The notes below the pieces were generated by a model. That model was not told the origin of the DNA and did not search any database. It worked only from the letters and a program-made list of their open reading frames with translations. From Ectocarpus siliculosus (lineage: Eukaryota > Sar > Phaeophyceae > Ectocarpales > Ectocarpaceae): a stretch of 64,000 bases of DNA. The stretch lies in the NCBI GenBank assembly GCA_000310025.1, contig FN649734.1, positions 5,479,349-5,543,348 of the forward strand. Direction: 5' to 3'. This document shows positions 1-11,149 of the stretch, in pieces (within the stretch, counting starts at the first letter, position 1; each line of letters begins with the position of its first letter). The position numbers and the translations under genes were made by a program.

Positions 1-3000
1 CGATATACGTTGTGGTGTTGTGACGTGCGGAGAATTCCTCGCGTTTTGGGCGACAAACCGCCACGCACTAGGTCGCAATCGCGACGTGTGGGCAGTGACA
101 AGCACTCGTTTTTGTTGTTCGCCCGACATCACGCTTTTCGCTTTGCTATCCCGTGCATCTGTGCGTTGGAGGGAAAAGAGACTAAACTATCCGTTTGGGC
201 TGCAGAATTGATCCTTTGGGAGTCGCTTCTGGTTCCAACACTTGGTTGCAGCGATCCTGCACGCCAATATCGCTGCTGTTGTGTGGGTTTGCGAGTTGCG
301 AGTTTTTTGCTAGGTGAGGATGTGGGGCGGGCGGAGATTTCTCGCAGACTAAAATAAAGGGGACGCAGCAAAACAAAGGCGCCGAGCTACAGTAGTTAGA
401 GGTGTTTGCTCTTTTCTCTCGGTTTTTCCGCGTTTGCGTGCCGTTTACGTCCAAACCTAATTTTGCGCAGGTTGTGAAATCATGGTGCAGAACGCCAACT
501 CGTTTCATGTGGATGGGCGGGAGAATAGTAATATTTCGCCCTTCAAATCAGGCCTGTGTATATATGGCGTGAATGGAGACGGCATTACGATATAAAAGTA
601 TATCCGTCACACGGTGCAGGAGGAGCAGGCGTTTAAGTAGGTTAAGTAGGAGAGCGAGCTTCCCTTGCGAACTTCACGCCACCGGTGCAAACTGTAACAA
701 CAGTACACTTTCGGTACAAAACAGGGTAGGAGCAACGAATCGGGGTAGCAGGGGTGTCCCCCCAATTCATCTTGGGGGGGTTACGTTTCAAATTTTTTTG
801 TTTGGGGGACGCAGGGCGTTACCCCATCTGCAGAGAGTCAGGGATTTTGCTTCTGATTGGACCGGGGGGGGGGGGGGGGGTCATAGAGGAGGAAAATATT
901 CTACAGGTTAATACTACTTGTGTGGTACTAGCCGCATGGTGTTTTCTGGTAGATGAGTAACAGTCGCAGTTTCGCTTTGTTTTTCAATGGAATGAAGCAA
1001 AATTTAACACGATGACACATGCACATGTCTTGGTTTACCCTTCTGTTGCTAACCCAACCGTTTTTCGCGCGCTTTGTCTCTGCATGGATAGACAAGTGTG
1101 TGCCAGATGTCAGCATCTTTTTCGCGGAGTTATTGTAGCCTGTGTGGCGACGGAAGATTCAGATGTCGCTTCAGTTGAGTTGGGTGTTACAAGTTGCAAG
1201 GCTTGTACGCAGAGATCAGATCAGAAGGGTGTGCACCGCGTACACAACCATCCACGAACACCGAACAAGACTATACTGGGGCAATTAAACGATAATTTGC
1301 TATAAATTGCCCTGCTCATGCAGGGCTGCCTCCAATCCGAGGTCCGCCCTCCTTTGATCATTTGAGAAAATGATATTTTGCGAAAGAGCGTCCGTGCCCT
1401 CCGTCAGATTCGGCAAGCACCCTCCCGTAACGCTTGAACTTCCGGTTAACATGCCCTGCCGTTACAGATGACACCCAATCCGCTCTGAAGACCAGACTCC
1501 ACCTCTCTTTCGGGGTACTGAATGCCGACGAACCAGGGAAGGGCCACGGAGAAGGTAGCAGGCAACACAAAGGAGTGAGCACGTACTACCCATCCATACC
1601 CATCCACCCATCGCTTGCCTTCACCTGGTGACTCACACCAAGTCCACAGTCTTTTCCCGTGAGCAATACGATAGGTAGTGTCGGTATGCATACATATATA
1701 TTTTTCTCCGGGACCGGGGACCTTCACGGTGCTCCTCCTGTGGACTTTGCTCAATATGCAGCCCTTAACCACCCAGGACCCAGTAAAGTAATTCGCCAGC
1801 TTGTCTCAGCGGCCACGCACACCACCAACACCTAGGTAGCTACCACCAAAGTATTATTATCCGAGCTCGATTGATTTACGGAGAGCATGCTTGTGCAAAA
1901 ATAAACAACGACGACAACGGTGCCGTCGTTGCAGGGTGGTCATCAACTCGACTGGGTGCGGCCCGACAACGCGAGACAACTTCCTTACAGCAGTCGCTGG
2001 AAGCAGAGTTCCGGAACCTTTTGCCACTGGAGAAGGCGCTTTCCTCGGAACAAGAAAATCGTTAGCTCACATCTATCTGCGGATGGCGCCTATCACTCTC
2101 GTCGCCAAGCGCGAACAAAAACAATGCAAGCAGACATACACATTATGTACAACAGCTGTAGTTCAGGGAAGGCGACGACCAACACATGAAACGTCAGAAC
2201 AACCTTCTCCGGGACGAGGGATTTACCGTTGGCACCAAACCACTGATCCTCGTACTCGTACTCGTATTCAGCCATCGTATCTCGCCTCTTTCGTAGGGGG
2301 AACAACGCAGGTAAGGGGCAGGCGAATGACAACGAAAGGAAACAAACAACACTCCAGACACTAGTATGTATGAGATCAAAGACACATACGTGTACGTTCG
2401 ACGACTTCGACGTGACTTGAAGTCGAGCCGTGGTACAACCACTAGCGTTCCGCCCATTGTATTATAGTTGCAGCGAGCCAAAGCATGCTTGGAAAGAAAA
2501 TATTATCCAACACGTGTGTCGTGGCAAAGGATATTTGCTGCTTTGCATAAACAGTGAAGTGCAGCTCCGCGTCCCCGGAATCAAATCAAAACGATCTCTC
2601 TCGCCAAACCGCCTGCAAAATCTCTATTCCCCCCCGCCGAGTTCCACAAAACTATACGTATACACCCCCTTGATACTTTGCAGCAGACCAAAATATTCCC
2701 AGACGCACGCTGTGCTCCCTCCAACGCCGTGACTTCCGTCACCCTCCCACTGCAGCACGTGCACTACGCCCACAATCATCTCAATAATAGAATAGTGTGT
2801 CACACATTCTCTCCAACGGGATTTGTTTCATTGCCCCCACATGGTCAACCCCCCGTACGCACAGCCCCGTCACCAACCGCACCGAAACAACGTGCCCCCG
2901 GCTGGCAACAACAGTGCTTACAACAGGGCCAAATATATACAGCGGTAGACCCCAACGGACAAGCCATTCCCGATGGGTCAAATCCACAGCGGTCTCCCGA

Positions 3001-3618
3001 AGCTCGCCGGCGTCATCCAACCCAAAAGGCCAGACCGATGGCGTCACGCCCTCCGCACCGCCGACGATGGCATCGCAGCCCAACATCACGGCTCGAGAAG
3101 AGAAGACAGTGCCAGAAAGGTGCGTGCCCGAAGGACGTCAGTTTCCAATCAAGACGTCCCCCCCACCCCCACCCCCACCCCCACCCGACCACCAAATGCC
3201 CGCCGTGTTCCGAGATGGCTTTCGTGCCACCGTTACCAGCAGCGTGCGTGAAGGTGTGTGTCGAGAGGACTGAACCAAAGAAACCCCCCTTCTTTTTCCA
3301 GTCTAACACGACAACACGACAGACTCGCCCCACAAACGCAGCCGTCAACCGAACCAACGCCGCCACAGCAGCGGGAGCGGGTGGGGGGTTGTGCGTTGAA
3401 ATCATCCACGGGTAAAGACGAGGGTGATAACCGTCGGTCGCCCTTCATTCGCCCGACGATTCAGAACCCGGTTCAGAACTTGAACTTCACACGGGGGTCC
3501 TGCCGTGCGCGCAAACAAAAACAGCCGGGGGACAGATGGGGAGGGTGTGTGAGTGCATGCTTGAAAGAGAGTCGGCTGGACAGAGCAATTCGTTCGGAAG
3601 TAGTCTCGGGGGGGGTAT
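1..3618. other. Gene-poor stretch, nothing recognised
   Basis: No frame here shows a domain I recognise. A run of 17 G lies at 864-880. A C-rich stretch at about 3158-3186 repeats CCCCCA and creates proline-rich reading frames between about 2.7 and 3.4 kb on the plus strand. Three overlapping plus-strand frames there are Pro/Gln/Arg-rich, and none has convincing splice sites or a start. The region could hold exons of an unrecognised low-complexity protein or plain intergenic DNA. Confidence 0.5.
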
Positions 3619-5682
3619 TTACGTATTTGCAAAAGCTTTGCTGCAGAACCTGACCCTAACGAGCGGATCGTGTTGATCGTGTGGGACCCTCTCGTCAACC
3701 GACGTTATGAAAATAAGCACACAGAAAACGATAGACTGACAGGTTGGATTGGTGTTTTCTCGCGTTCTACGCAACAGTCGTCTACAGCAGCAGCACGAAC
3801 AGTCAAAGATGCGGGTTTTTTCGTTTCTTGCGTAGAGTCCGGTCTCTTCCAACTACCGCGCACCTTTTCCGAATTGGTTTACACGCTGGTGACGGAAGGA
3901 AAGATTGGTCCAAGAAAGTGACGGCATATTTCCGAGCTGAGCTGTCCTAAACAACGAAGACTTCGACCGATTGTGAAAAATACGCTTTTTCGGCGTGAGG
4001 AATACCACCTCAAATCACAGATCCATGGACCACGAAAAAAAAACAAATGCTTCGCTTTACCTCGTCGATGAGCTCGTAGCACTTGTACAGCATGGTCGCG
4101 TTCTTTACTGGCGCGTGCACCGTAATGCTCTGGTAGCGCCCACTCGTGGTATCTCGAACGGTGAACCGTACATCGGAGGTTTCCACCTGCGATGCGGTTT
4201 TTTCGTCGGCCAGGGCAACATGGAGAAGGGGTAAAAGCGTGGGCTCGTCAGGTGAAAAGCTGCTGATACAGGTTGCAGTTACGGTGGTGATGGTGGATGA
4301 GCAACGGTACGAACGAGGCTATCAATTTATTCCCCAAGCTTTCTACGAGGCAAATGGGGCAAGACACGTGTGGTTCCGGTTCGGAGGCAGAGGGGGTGCA
4401 GTGAGATTTTCTATAAACTCCGTAGAGATCAACAGGAGTCCGCCAAAAACAGTCGCAAAATACACCAGCCCATACGCCATTCGGTGCTCGCCTCACGAAT
4501 ACCTGCTAGCCATCCAACCTTCGAGGCTGTATGCTCCGCTGCTATGAGCTTCTCGGCGCCAACTTTGGGGAGCTATCGTGAGGTGTGCGGAGAGTACACC
4601 TCGGATAACACAATGTCCAACTGGAAATTCCAAGTTGGAATTCAGCAGGAAATCCAAAGAGCTTGTCCCAACAACCCCTTCTAGAATCCCTACAATAATA
4701 ATACAACCAGGCGTGACGCACACAGACCTCCTTACCAGAGCACCCTACATAACTTGGTACCGAGAAGCTCATAGCAGCGGAGCGTACAGTCTCGAAGGCT
4801 TTGAAATGCAAACAGGTACAGTAGTAAGTCTGTATGAGGCGAGCGCCGCGTGCCAACGTGAGCAAATCTGGATCTCAACCGCCTGTCACGGACCTTACTG
4901 CACCCTTTCGGAGGGGGGGGGTACGACACGTCCCACGGCACCCCTAGATTCTACCGTACTCCATGGGAAAGTCATGCCGCAACAACTGGCCTGAAGCGTA
5001 AGAGAGGGTTACGGTGTTCTTGAGCGAGAAAATGGTAAGAGGGGGTCCCGTACTGTAGCCGATACATGTGCGCTGCTGTTGCACTCAGCACGAACAAAAA
5101 TATTCCCGGATGGCACACCTGCAGGATGTCCGACGACGCCAGACGAAACACAAGACAATTGTAGTTCAACCACGGTAGAAATCTTGTAGATGCGTGACCA
5201 TACACCGCTAGGTTGCAGCTCGTCGGCGCCACTGCGAAACGCAGGAATGATTCATCACAACTCACCTCGCAAACGGCGGAGACTGTGGCCGCGATGTCAT
5301 CCGCGAAGCTGCCCTCGTTGATCCCGATGACCTTGATTTCGAATTCGCAAGGGTAGTCCACCAGGTACTCGAAGGCTCTCTCGGCAGTCCTCTCCCTAGG
5401 CATCCTCAGGCCGTAAACCCTCCCTTCCCTCTCCCAGTCGGGCCGAAGCACCATCTTCCTGGCGGTCGTAGGCGGCCTGCTGCCCGTTGGTCGCGCTGCT
5501 GCCGCCGAAGGCCCTGAGGTGAACGCTGCCGCCGTTGGTCGCGTGTGTCGGCCGTGTGATCGCGCAGCAGCACGTCGGGACGACACTTGTGCTGCAATTC
5601 CGCCAGACGAGGCTGGCGAGAAGCCGAAGCTGCGCGTCGCCAGGCGCAAGACCATCGCGGTGGTTACCAGTTGCACACGCAT
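3619..5682 (-). CDS. Plastid-targeted DUF493 (YbeD-like) protein, three exons
   Basis: The exons on the minus strand are 5682-5266, 4186-4061 and 3690-3619, and they join to 204 residues. The start at 5682 is chosen because it opens a short signal peptide. A Phe follows the likely cleavage at about residue 19 (TRS|FGFSPA), the heterokont plastid-import signature, and a basic, Ala/Ser-rich transit segment runs to about residue 75. An upstream in-frame Met at 5763 is possible but would mask the signal. The DUF493 fold occupies about residues 105-204: YPCEFEIKVIG and FADDIAATVSAV in exon 1, then VRFTVRDTTSGRYQSITV and YKCYELIDE in exon 2. The donor GAG|GTGAGT and acceptor GCAG|GTG are clean and in phase 0. 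Exon 3 is less certain; it was chosen because it ends in DPLVRVRF, like the last strand of the family. The family is small and poorly characterised (E. coli YbeD), so no reaction is assigned. Intron 1 carries a hairpin MITE. Confidence 0.85.
4518..4798. mobile_element. Short hairpin element (MITE) in a DUF493 intron
   Basis: Two 40-bp inverted arms, 4518-4557 and 4759-4798, differ at only three positions by eye. Both contain the core GCTCCGCTGCTATGAGCTTC or its complement. They enclose about 200 bp without coding potential. No target-site duplication is obvious, so the superfamily is open. It lies wholly in intron 1 of the minus-strand DUF493 gene and should be removed by splicing. Confidence 0.7.
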
Positions 5683-7429
5683 TTTGCCTTGTCTCTCCTC
5701 CGTGTGGAAACGCACGAACCTTGCCAGCGTCGCGGCGTCTCTCCTCTTGGAGCTTGAACCCACAACCGCAACAGCAGAGGGTGTTTATTGTGTAGACGAT
5801 TCAAGCGCCACGATTTTCGCGCAACGCGGAGCTCCTTGTATCCACAAGAGGAAATCTCACCACGAATACGAATGGGCACAATGCTTTCGAGGGGACTCTC
5901 GCGCTCACGGGCGGGCAGGGGGGCTGGGTTGTGACAGCCGGAGCATGCAGAAAAAAGCTTTGCTGGCGGGGGGATGCGCAGATCGCCATGGGGTTTTCAA
6001 GAGGTTCTGGTTGCTTTCGTGGATTGGTTGTTCTCGTCACGCGGCCCCCCTCTGGTTCCTGCAAGTTTGGTTGCTGCCTCGGAGCCTCAATCGTTGTCAG
6101 TCTGGACACGCACGCAGGGATACGCTCATCACAAGACTTTGTACACCATTCAGACTCTAGGTGAGAAGGAATGGATTGGCGATGAGGGTGTACGGGCTTG
6201 ATTGTTGACATTGGCGTCCTCGCTACGTGCGTGTGCAGGAACACATTTGCGCTCACGTGCTCACGTATGCCCTCGTTGCACTCCATCGAGCCACACGTAC
6301 ATCCTGCTGTTGATGTTCGTACGTATTACGCTGTACATGACGTTCATGTGGCATGCCCGCCGCGTCGTGTCGATTCTCCTTGTGTTGGTGTTACTGTTTT
6401 GACGCCTTCGAGGGAACATGGAACATGTCGCCCAACCAAAGCAGCCAACGCGGAGAGACCAAACGGTTCAAAATACGTATCATGTCTGATATCTGATACC
6501 CCACAGAGCAGATGATGCGGACCAGTATCTCTCTCTCCGTCCCCGCTTGGGAGCGACTCACGATGAAGCAGCAGGGTTTACCTCGGTCAGTCGGTGTCGC
6601 CAGACCTTACAAGGGGTATGGACCCAAAACGATGTACACATCCTGCTGCAGTGCGTGCACAAAAAAGTCAACGCATCGGTGAAGAAGCGAGGAACGGCCG
6701 CGTCACGGCAGCTGGTGTATCCACAATCTTTCGCTCTCTTCCTCCAGGCTTTTTGCCCCACTTCTCGTATCCTGTTTGAATCGTTGATTCCCCAACAACG
6801 TTCCTCAACCAGAATGATCGTTTCCATTCCCGAGAGGCCTACTACCCCCCCCCTGCTATGCCTGGGGAACGCTTGAGTTCGACACTTTGACACACACCGG
6901 AGCGCGGTTTTACATGTTGCGCCTTTATTTGTTCCAGTCATAAGGAAGGGTCAATCTCCGCTGGTTTCTCTTGCCGCAGGGCATACCACCTACATACAGT
7001 AGCAGCCGAAACTGGCGGCGATTGGTCATCTACATGTTGGAAGATTATACTACCGTACCCTTCCTCTGGCATGTTGCGTGCAGTATTGAGGCCCTGTATT
7101 AACGCCGGAAAACTGAAAAATTGGGGCCGACAATGTTACCGGGATATTTGTAGAACACGGGTTGGGCAAGGAATCAAAAACAGCCTTGTAGAGCCTGTTA
7201 CCCACAGGGGAGGCATGGCTATGCGCTGTCCGGGGAATCGTAGAAACACAGGTAGCCCCAGCTGACGCTAAGGATTCATTGCTAATGTATCCTGGACTCT
7301 TATCTGCGGATAGAGATGGATTCGTTGTGTTATCCTTGTACAAATGTATTAAGAACAATAAATAACAGACCTGTCGCCAGGGGAAGAGTCAGCAGCAAGC
7401 GGTGTTTTTCTAGAGTAGTTTTGCGCTCT

Positions 7430-8380
7430 TTTTTGTCCACGTGTTGACAGATGTCTCGCCGAATAAAGGAACGAGTTGCCTCAAGAATGGTATCCGGAAG
7501 GAGCTGATGCCACGCGCTGTTAAACTATCCCAAGGTTTGGCGCGTGAGATGCTGAATACACCCGAACACAAAGTTTGTGTTGCCCCCAAGAAGTAAAACG
7601 GCTCGAGAGTGGTTGGTTCGCCCGGCCTGCCGTACACATTTTTTGCACCGCTCCAAACCTAGGACATAGACCTATCCCTGACCGTAACCCAAAGCCATTC
7701 ACTGGTTAGCGCTAGGTCATTGTTCGTAGTATGCCCAGGACGCGTCAGAAGCAAGCCGCGGCACAAGAGAGACAACAGGTAAGTCGCTGTGAACGGTTAG
7801 CGCTAGGTTGCTGAACTGTGAAACGCTAGAATGCTGTAGAGGTTAAACCCATGGCGGGACAGGTGAAATGCTAGGTTGCTCTACGTGTAAGACTAAGCCG
7901 CGGCGCAAGATGGGTAAGGGCTAGGTTGCCGTGCTCGAATTGCACCTGCCCAAGGAATATTCCGAAAAATTGTATTCCGACCGTCCACCTGTGCGTTCGA
8001 CCATTCGTGAGCACTATTCTTAGACTGCCACCGGTTTGGTTTCTCACCGATAACTTTTTGAAGGAGGAAGCAACAGCAATAGCAATGACACTCCACGGGA
8101 GGCAGCTCTCCGCTCCATCTTTCATGCCCGAGGTCTGATGTGGGGACTGTATCGTGCATATCGGAACAAACTTCGGTTGACTCAAAAATATTAACGTGAG
8201 AGAGCAGTTGGGTGAGATTCGCGGGGATTGCCTGCCCACAATTTGTTTTTCCAGCGATAACTTTACGAAGGAGGGAGCAACAGCAATAACAAGTACGAGG
8301 GGGGCAGCTTTACCCAGCGTATTTCCTTTACAAGGTTTGGTGCCTTGGGGTATGGTGAGTGCCGACAAGAAAGGTTACAA
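7430..8380. repeat. Dispersed repeat, also inside the TIR element at 45.1-46.2 kb
   Basis: Segments 7440-7640 and 7970-8380 align by eye, in the same order and orientation, with about 45400-45600 and 45590-46010. Shared blocks include GAGTTGCCTCA, GGAAGGAG and GATGCCA in the first part. In the second, CGATAACTTT, GAAGGAGG and GCAACAGCAATA are followed by GGCAGCTC or GGTAGCTC and by CATCTTTCATGCCC. Within each copy the second block is itself repeated about every 190 bp. No convincing long frame crosses the repeat. It is probably the interior of a non-autonomous element family. Confidence 0.65.
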
Positions 8381-9435
8381 GAATCCCCTCCAACAACCCG
8401 TCAGCCCTATCTTGATCGTCATTCTCGTCATCACGTGTGACGATTGGCATTTTGTCATCAAGCACCGAAGGAGGCGGCCCGGTTTTGGGCTTGCCGGTGA
8501 GCAGAGTCTTGTGGCTACAAGGAATGGCCATGGTCACGGCGGTACGGTGCCGATAGCCTTTCTGTGAGAAGTATATAACAGGTCGTGTCGTGACCTGATT
8601 TGCAGCGGCCCCGCGTCAGATGTTCGAACAACGCCACCCCGCTTTCCCCGCAGCTCCGCAGCTGACTTCGATTTTGATTTTGATCTGAAATGTACCTCGG
8701 GGACGTCTTTCCAGAGGGAAGAATTTGCTGAATATCAAAGGGTGTCGTCAGGAGGTATGAGTTGTGTCCTCGATTTTCATTTTTTCTTTTTTACATTTGA
8801 TATTTGGTTCTGCGTTAATAACGGCCCTTTCGATGGTCGCTGACCTTACATCATCCAGAGGTGTGTTCATTCAAACCAGGATGCAAACGAAGTGTGCACA
8901 GGACGCGCTCCTGTGGCAATCGGTTGGCACGTCAGACAGATCACGAGCTATCTAGTTCTGTCCTATCGATCGCCACGGAGCGAACATGCACAGAGAACCA
9001 TGTCCTACCGATCACAAGGACATTCCGTCAAATTGCTTGCTCGATAAGTAGGATGTGATCTGTCCCATGCCCATGGGTGAAACCAGTTCCTGCGACAGGC
9101 AAAGCGACAAGATCCACTCTACCGTTGTCACGGTTACGCTCGAGACATGAAGGAGGCCCGCGTTTTCACTTGCTCCTCTCAAGGTGTTCCTGTCGTGAAT
9201 ACACGCTGCGTTATTGTTGACCACAAAGCGTTCGCTGACACCACAAACACTCGTCCCCTTGTGTGTGTTTCCTGATGACACCAGCGGTCACTAAAACTAC
9301 AGCAGCTGGAGCGACGTGCACAGAGCAGGTTAAGACATGGAGAAAATTGGCAAGGCCGATGCCCCGGTAAACCCTAGTGCCAGCGCGGGTATGACCCAAG
9401 AGAATCAGGGCACATGGGACAGGTGAGCCACTCTT

Positions 9436-10035
9436 CTACTGCCTCTTACCCACCTGCACCGAAAACCTAATGTTCCACCATTTGTCACGATTACACGCAT
9501 TATTGAAGCTCTCCAGGCTGGAGCTGCAACGTCTACTTGGCAGGTGTGGCGAGTTGATCCGAAAAATGTCCCATTTTGTTGTTTTGTTTTGTTGGCTTCG
9601 CGGTGCTGTGCATTCCAAGACGCAATATCGGAGTGGTCGATTTTCAAAGCTCGAGTGCTCCACAGCCTGGATGTTCCCAATGACGAAGAAGGTCCTTTTG
9701 TGACTCATCTCGTACAGGGTGTTGGCCGTGCGTGTATCTTTGTTAGATAAAGACTCATCCACTATGCTACTCAGTGAGCGCTCACTGAGTAGCATAGTGG
9801 ATAAGTCTTTATCTAACACCTTCGACCATCGGTCGTTTTTCGCAGTCACTTCATTTCGGAGTAATCTATTAATAGCTGTGACAAGTCGGTCTATGGGACG
9901 TGTGCCATCTGTCCGATGCTGACCTTGTACGCCTCCAGCCAGTGGGTATTTGTATTCGGATGCGATGGATGTTGGCGTTGAACGAACATGCCTTTCTTCT
10001 TTCTCTGTGGTAAAGTGCCATACGTCGTCACACAC
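9436..10035 (-). CDS. Unrecognised open frame, 199 codons, containing a palindrome
   Basis: An ATG-led minus-strand frame runs from 10035 to a stop at 9436. The composition is mixed, with no signal peptide, membrane segment or recognised domain. A 76-bp DNA palindrome in its middle accounts for about 25 codons, producing two serine/leucine-rich mirrored segments. Part of the C-terminal half (near 9640) is shared with the ends of a MITE family. The frame is therefore probably a chance or transposon-derived open frame rather than a host gene. I do not assign a function. Confidence 0.2.
   Translation of the reverse strand: MCDDVWHFTTEKEERHVRSTPTSIASEYKYPLAGGVQGQHRTDGTRPIDRLVTAINRLLRNEVTAKNDRWSKVLDKDLSTMLLSERSLSSIVDESLSNKDTRTANTLYEMSHKRTFFVIGNIQAVEHSSFENRPLRYCVLECTAPRSQQNKTTKWDIFRINSPHLPSRRCSSSLESFNNACNRDKWWNIRFSVQVGKRQ
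9742..9817. repeat. 76-bp near-perfect palindrome with no spacer
   Basis: Arms 9742-9779 and 9780-9817 (38 nt each) are exact reverse complements except for one C/T difference. The centre is GAGCGCTC, which is itself palindromic, so the DNA could extrude as a cruciform and a transcript would fold as a loop-less hairpin. No other inverted repeat or target duplication borders it. Confidence 0.9.
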
Positions 10036-11149
10036 AGAAAACTACGGAAGATGCGTGTCGAAACAAATTCGTCGAAGAAGCGTTTTCTTTCCGCCCTGCC
10101 GCCGCCTCCCGAAATGTCGAACGATTCTTGGAACAAGAAACACGTCACTCGCCCTCCATGGTTATTGGTACTCTGCGGTTTTTGGAGATCGGAAATAATT
10201 GTGGGCGGGGGAGGGGGCTGGTACACCCCCCCCAACCTCAGGTCATTATGTTGGTTGGTCCCCAAGGGGTTATGTAGACGGGGTGGTGTATCTCTCATCG
10301 TGGAGGCTACCAAGGAGTGTGGATGTTACCCAAAGCCTTATTTGTCCGTCGCACGGAGACAAGCACACAAAAGTTTTCTACCTCTACCAAACGCATAGCC
10401 AGAAACGAAACCGTTCGGATGTTACCCCATGACTCCTAAAGGATTGAACTGGATCGTCCAAACTGTAGATAGGGCACTTGCTGCGACGATCGTTGGAAGG
10501 GTTGACCGCGTGTTGGGGTGTAGGAAGTGACCAAGCATGGGGTTGACAACCCCCCCGAAACTCACAGCTGAATCGGTTCCCGCTGTCAAATTCGGTTCCC
10601 GCTGTCAAATTCGGTTCCCGCAGGACGCGCGTGTGAATTTGTCAATTGTTTTGATTCGAGCGCGTCAGCGATTATGGGAGAATTTCTACAGCTGGTTTTT
10701 CGAGTGTTTTGATGTGTGAGATATTGGTGCTGAGGGAGGTATTCCCACTCGTGTATTGTGTAGACCTTTGGCTGTGGGTCATTCTATCCCGCCACCTAAT
10801 ACACGGAGTACAAATTCAGCCGATGCCGGGAACCTCCTCCTATCTTGTGGTGTTGGTTTGAGTTGTTGTGTTGCTGTTGTGTCTCACAATAGCTCTATAC
10901 TCGGCACATATGACGCCGCGGGGAAACATAAAAAAATAGGGTACAAACTGAGTGGTACCGGATGTTGTCATCCTTGCCATTGCAGGGGTACCGAGGGACG
11001 TGTTCGACCATGGCTCGCTAAGGTGGTATTCACGCAGAGAGCTGATGTGTGATGCGCTTGCTGCGCTCCTGCAACTTGTCTCCTTGTAGACATGTTCGTT
11101 TGATTTTTTCGTTTGTCTTGTGGTTAGCAATTTGTGATACCTAACATGG

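Larger units (their letters stand above)
5683..11149. other. Intergenic region without a recognised gene
   Basis: Apart from the repeat family at 7.4-8.4 kb, the unassigned minus-strand frame at 9.4-10.0 kb and the perfect palindrome at 9.74 kb (listed separately), nothing here is identifiable. Frames at 6.55-6.94 kb are open on both strands but have no known motif. The stretch 9630-9660 carries GATTTTCAAAGCTCGA, the inner end of the terminal repeats of the MITE family at 18.76 and 41.77 kb. It is therefore probably a solo end relic. Confidence 0.5.

Noticed and set aside
2678-3415. Proline-rich plus-strand frame of 245 codons
   Set aside because: Three frames are open in parallel because of the C-rich composition; none has a domain or plausible exon borders.
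5519-6160. Plus-strand frame of 213 codons
   Set aside because: Its first part is antisense to the DUF493 first exon, and the rest shows no motif.
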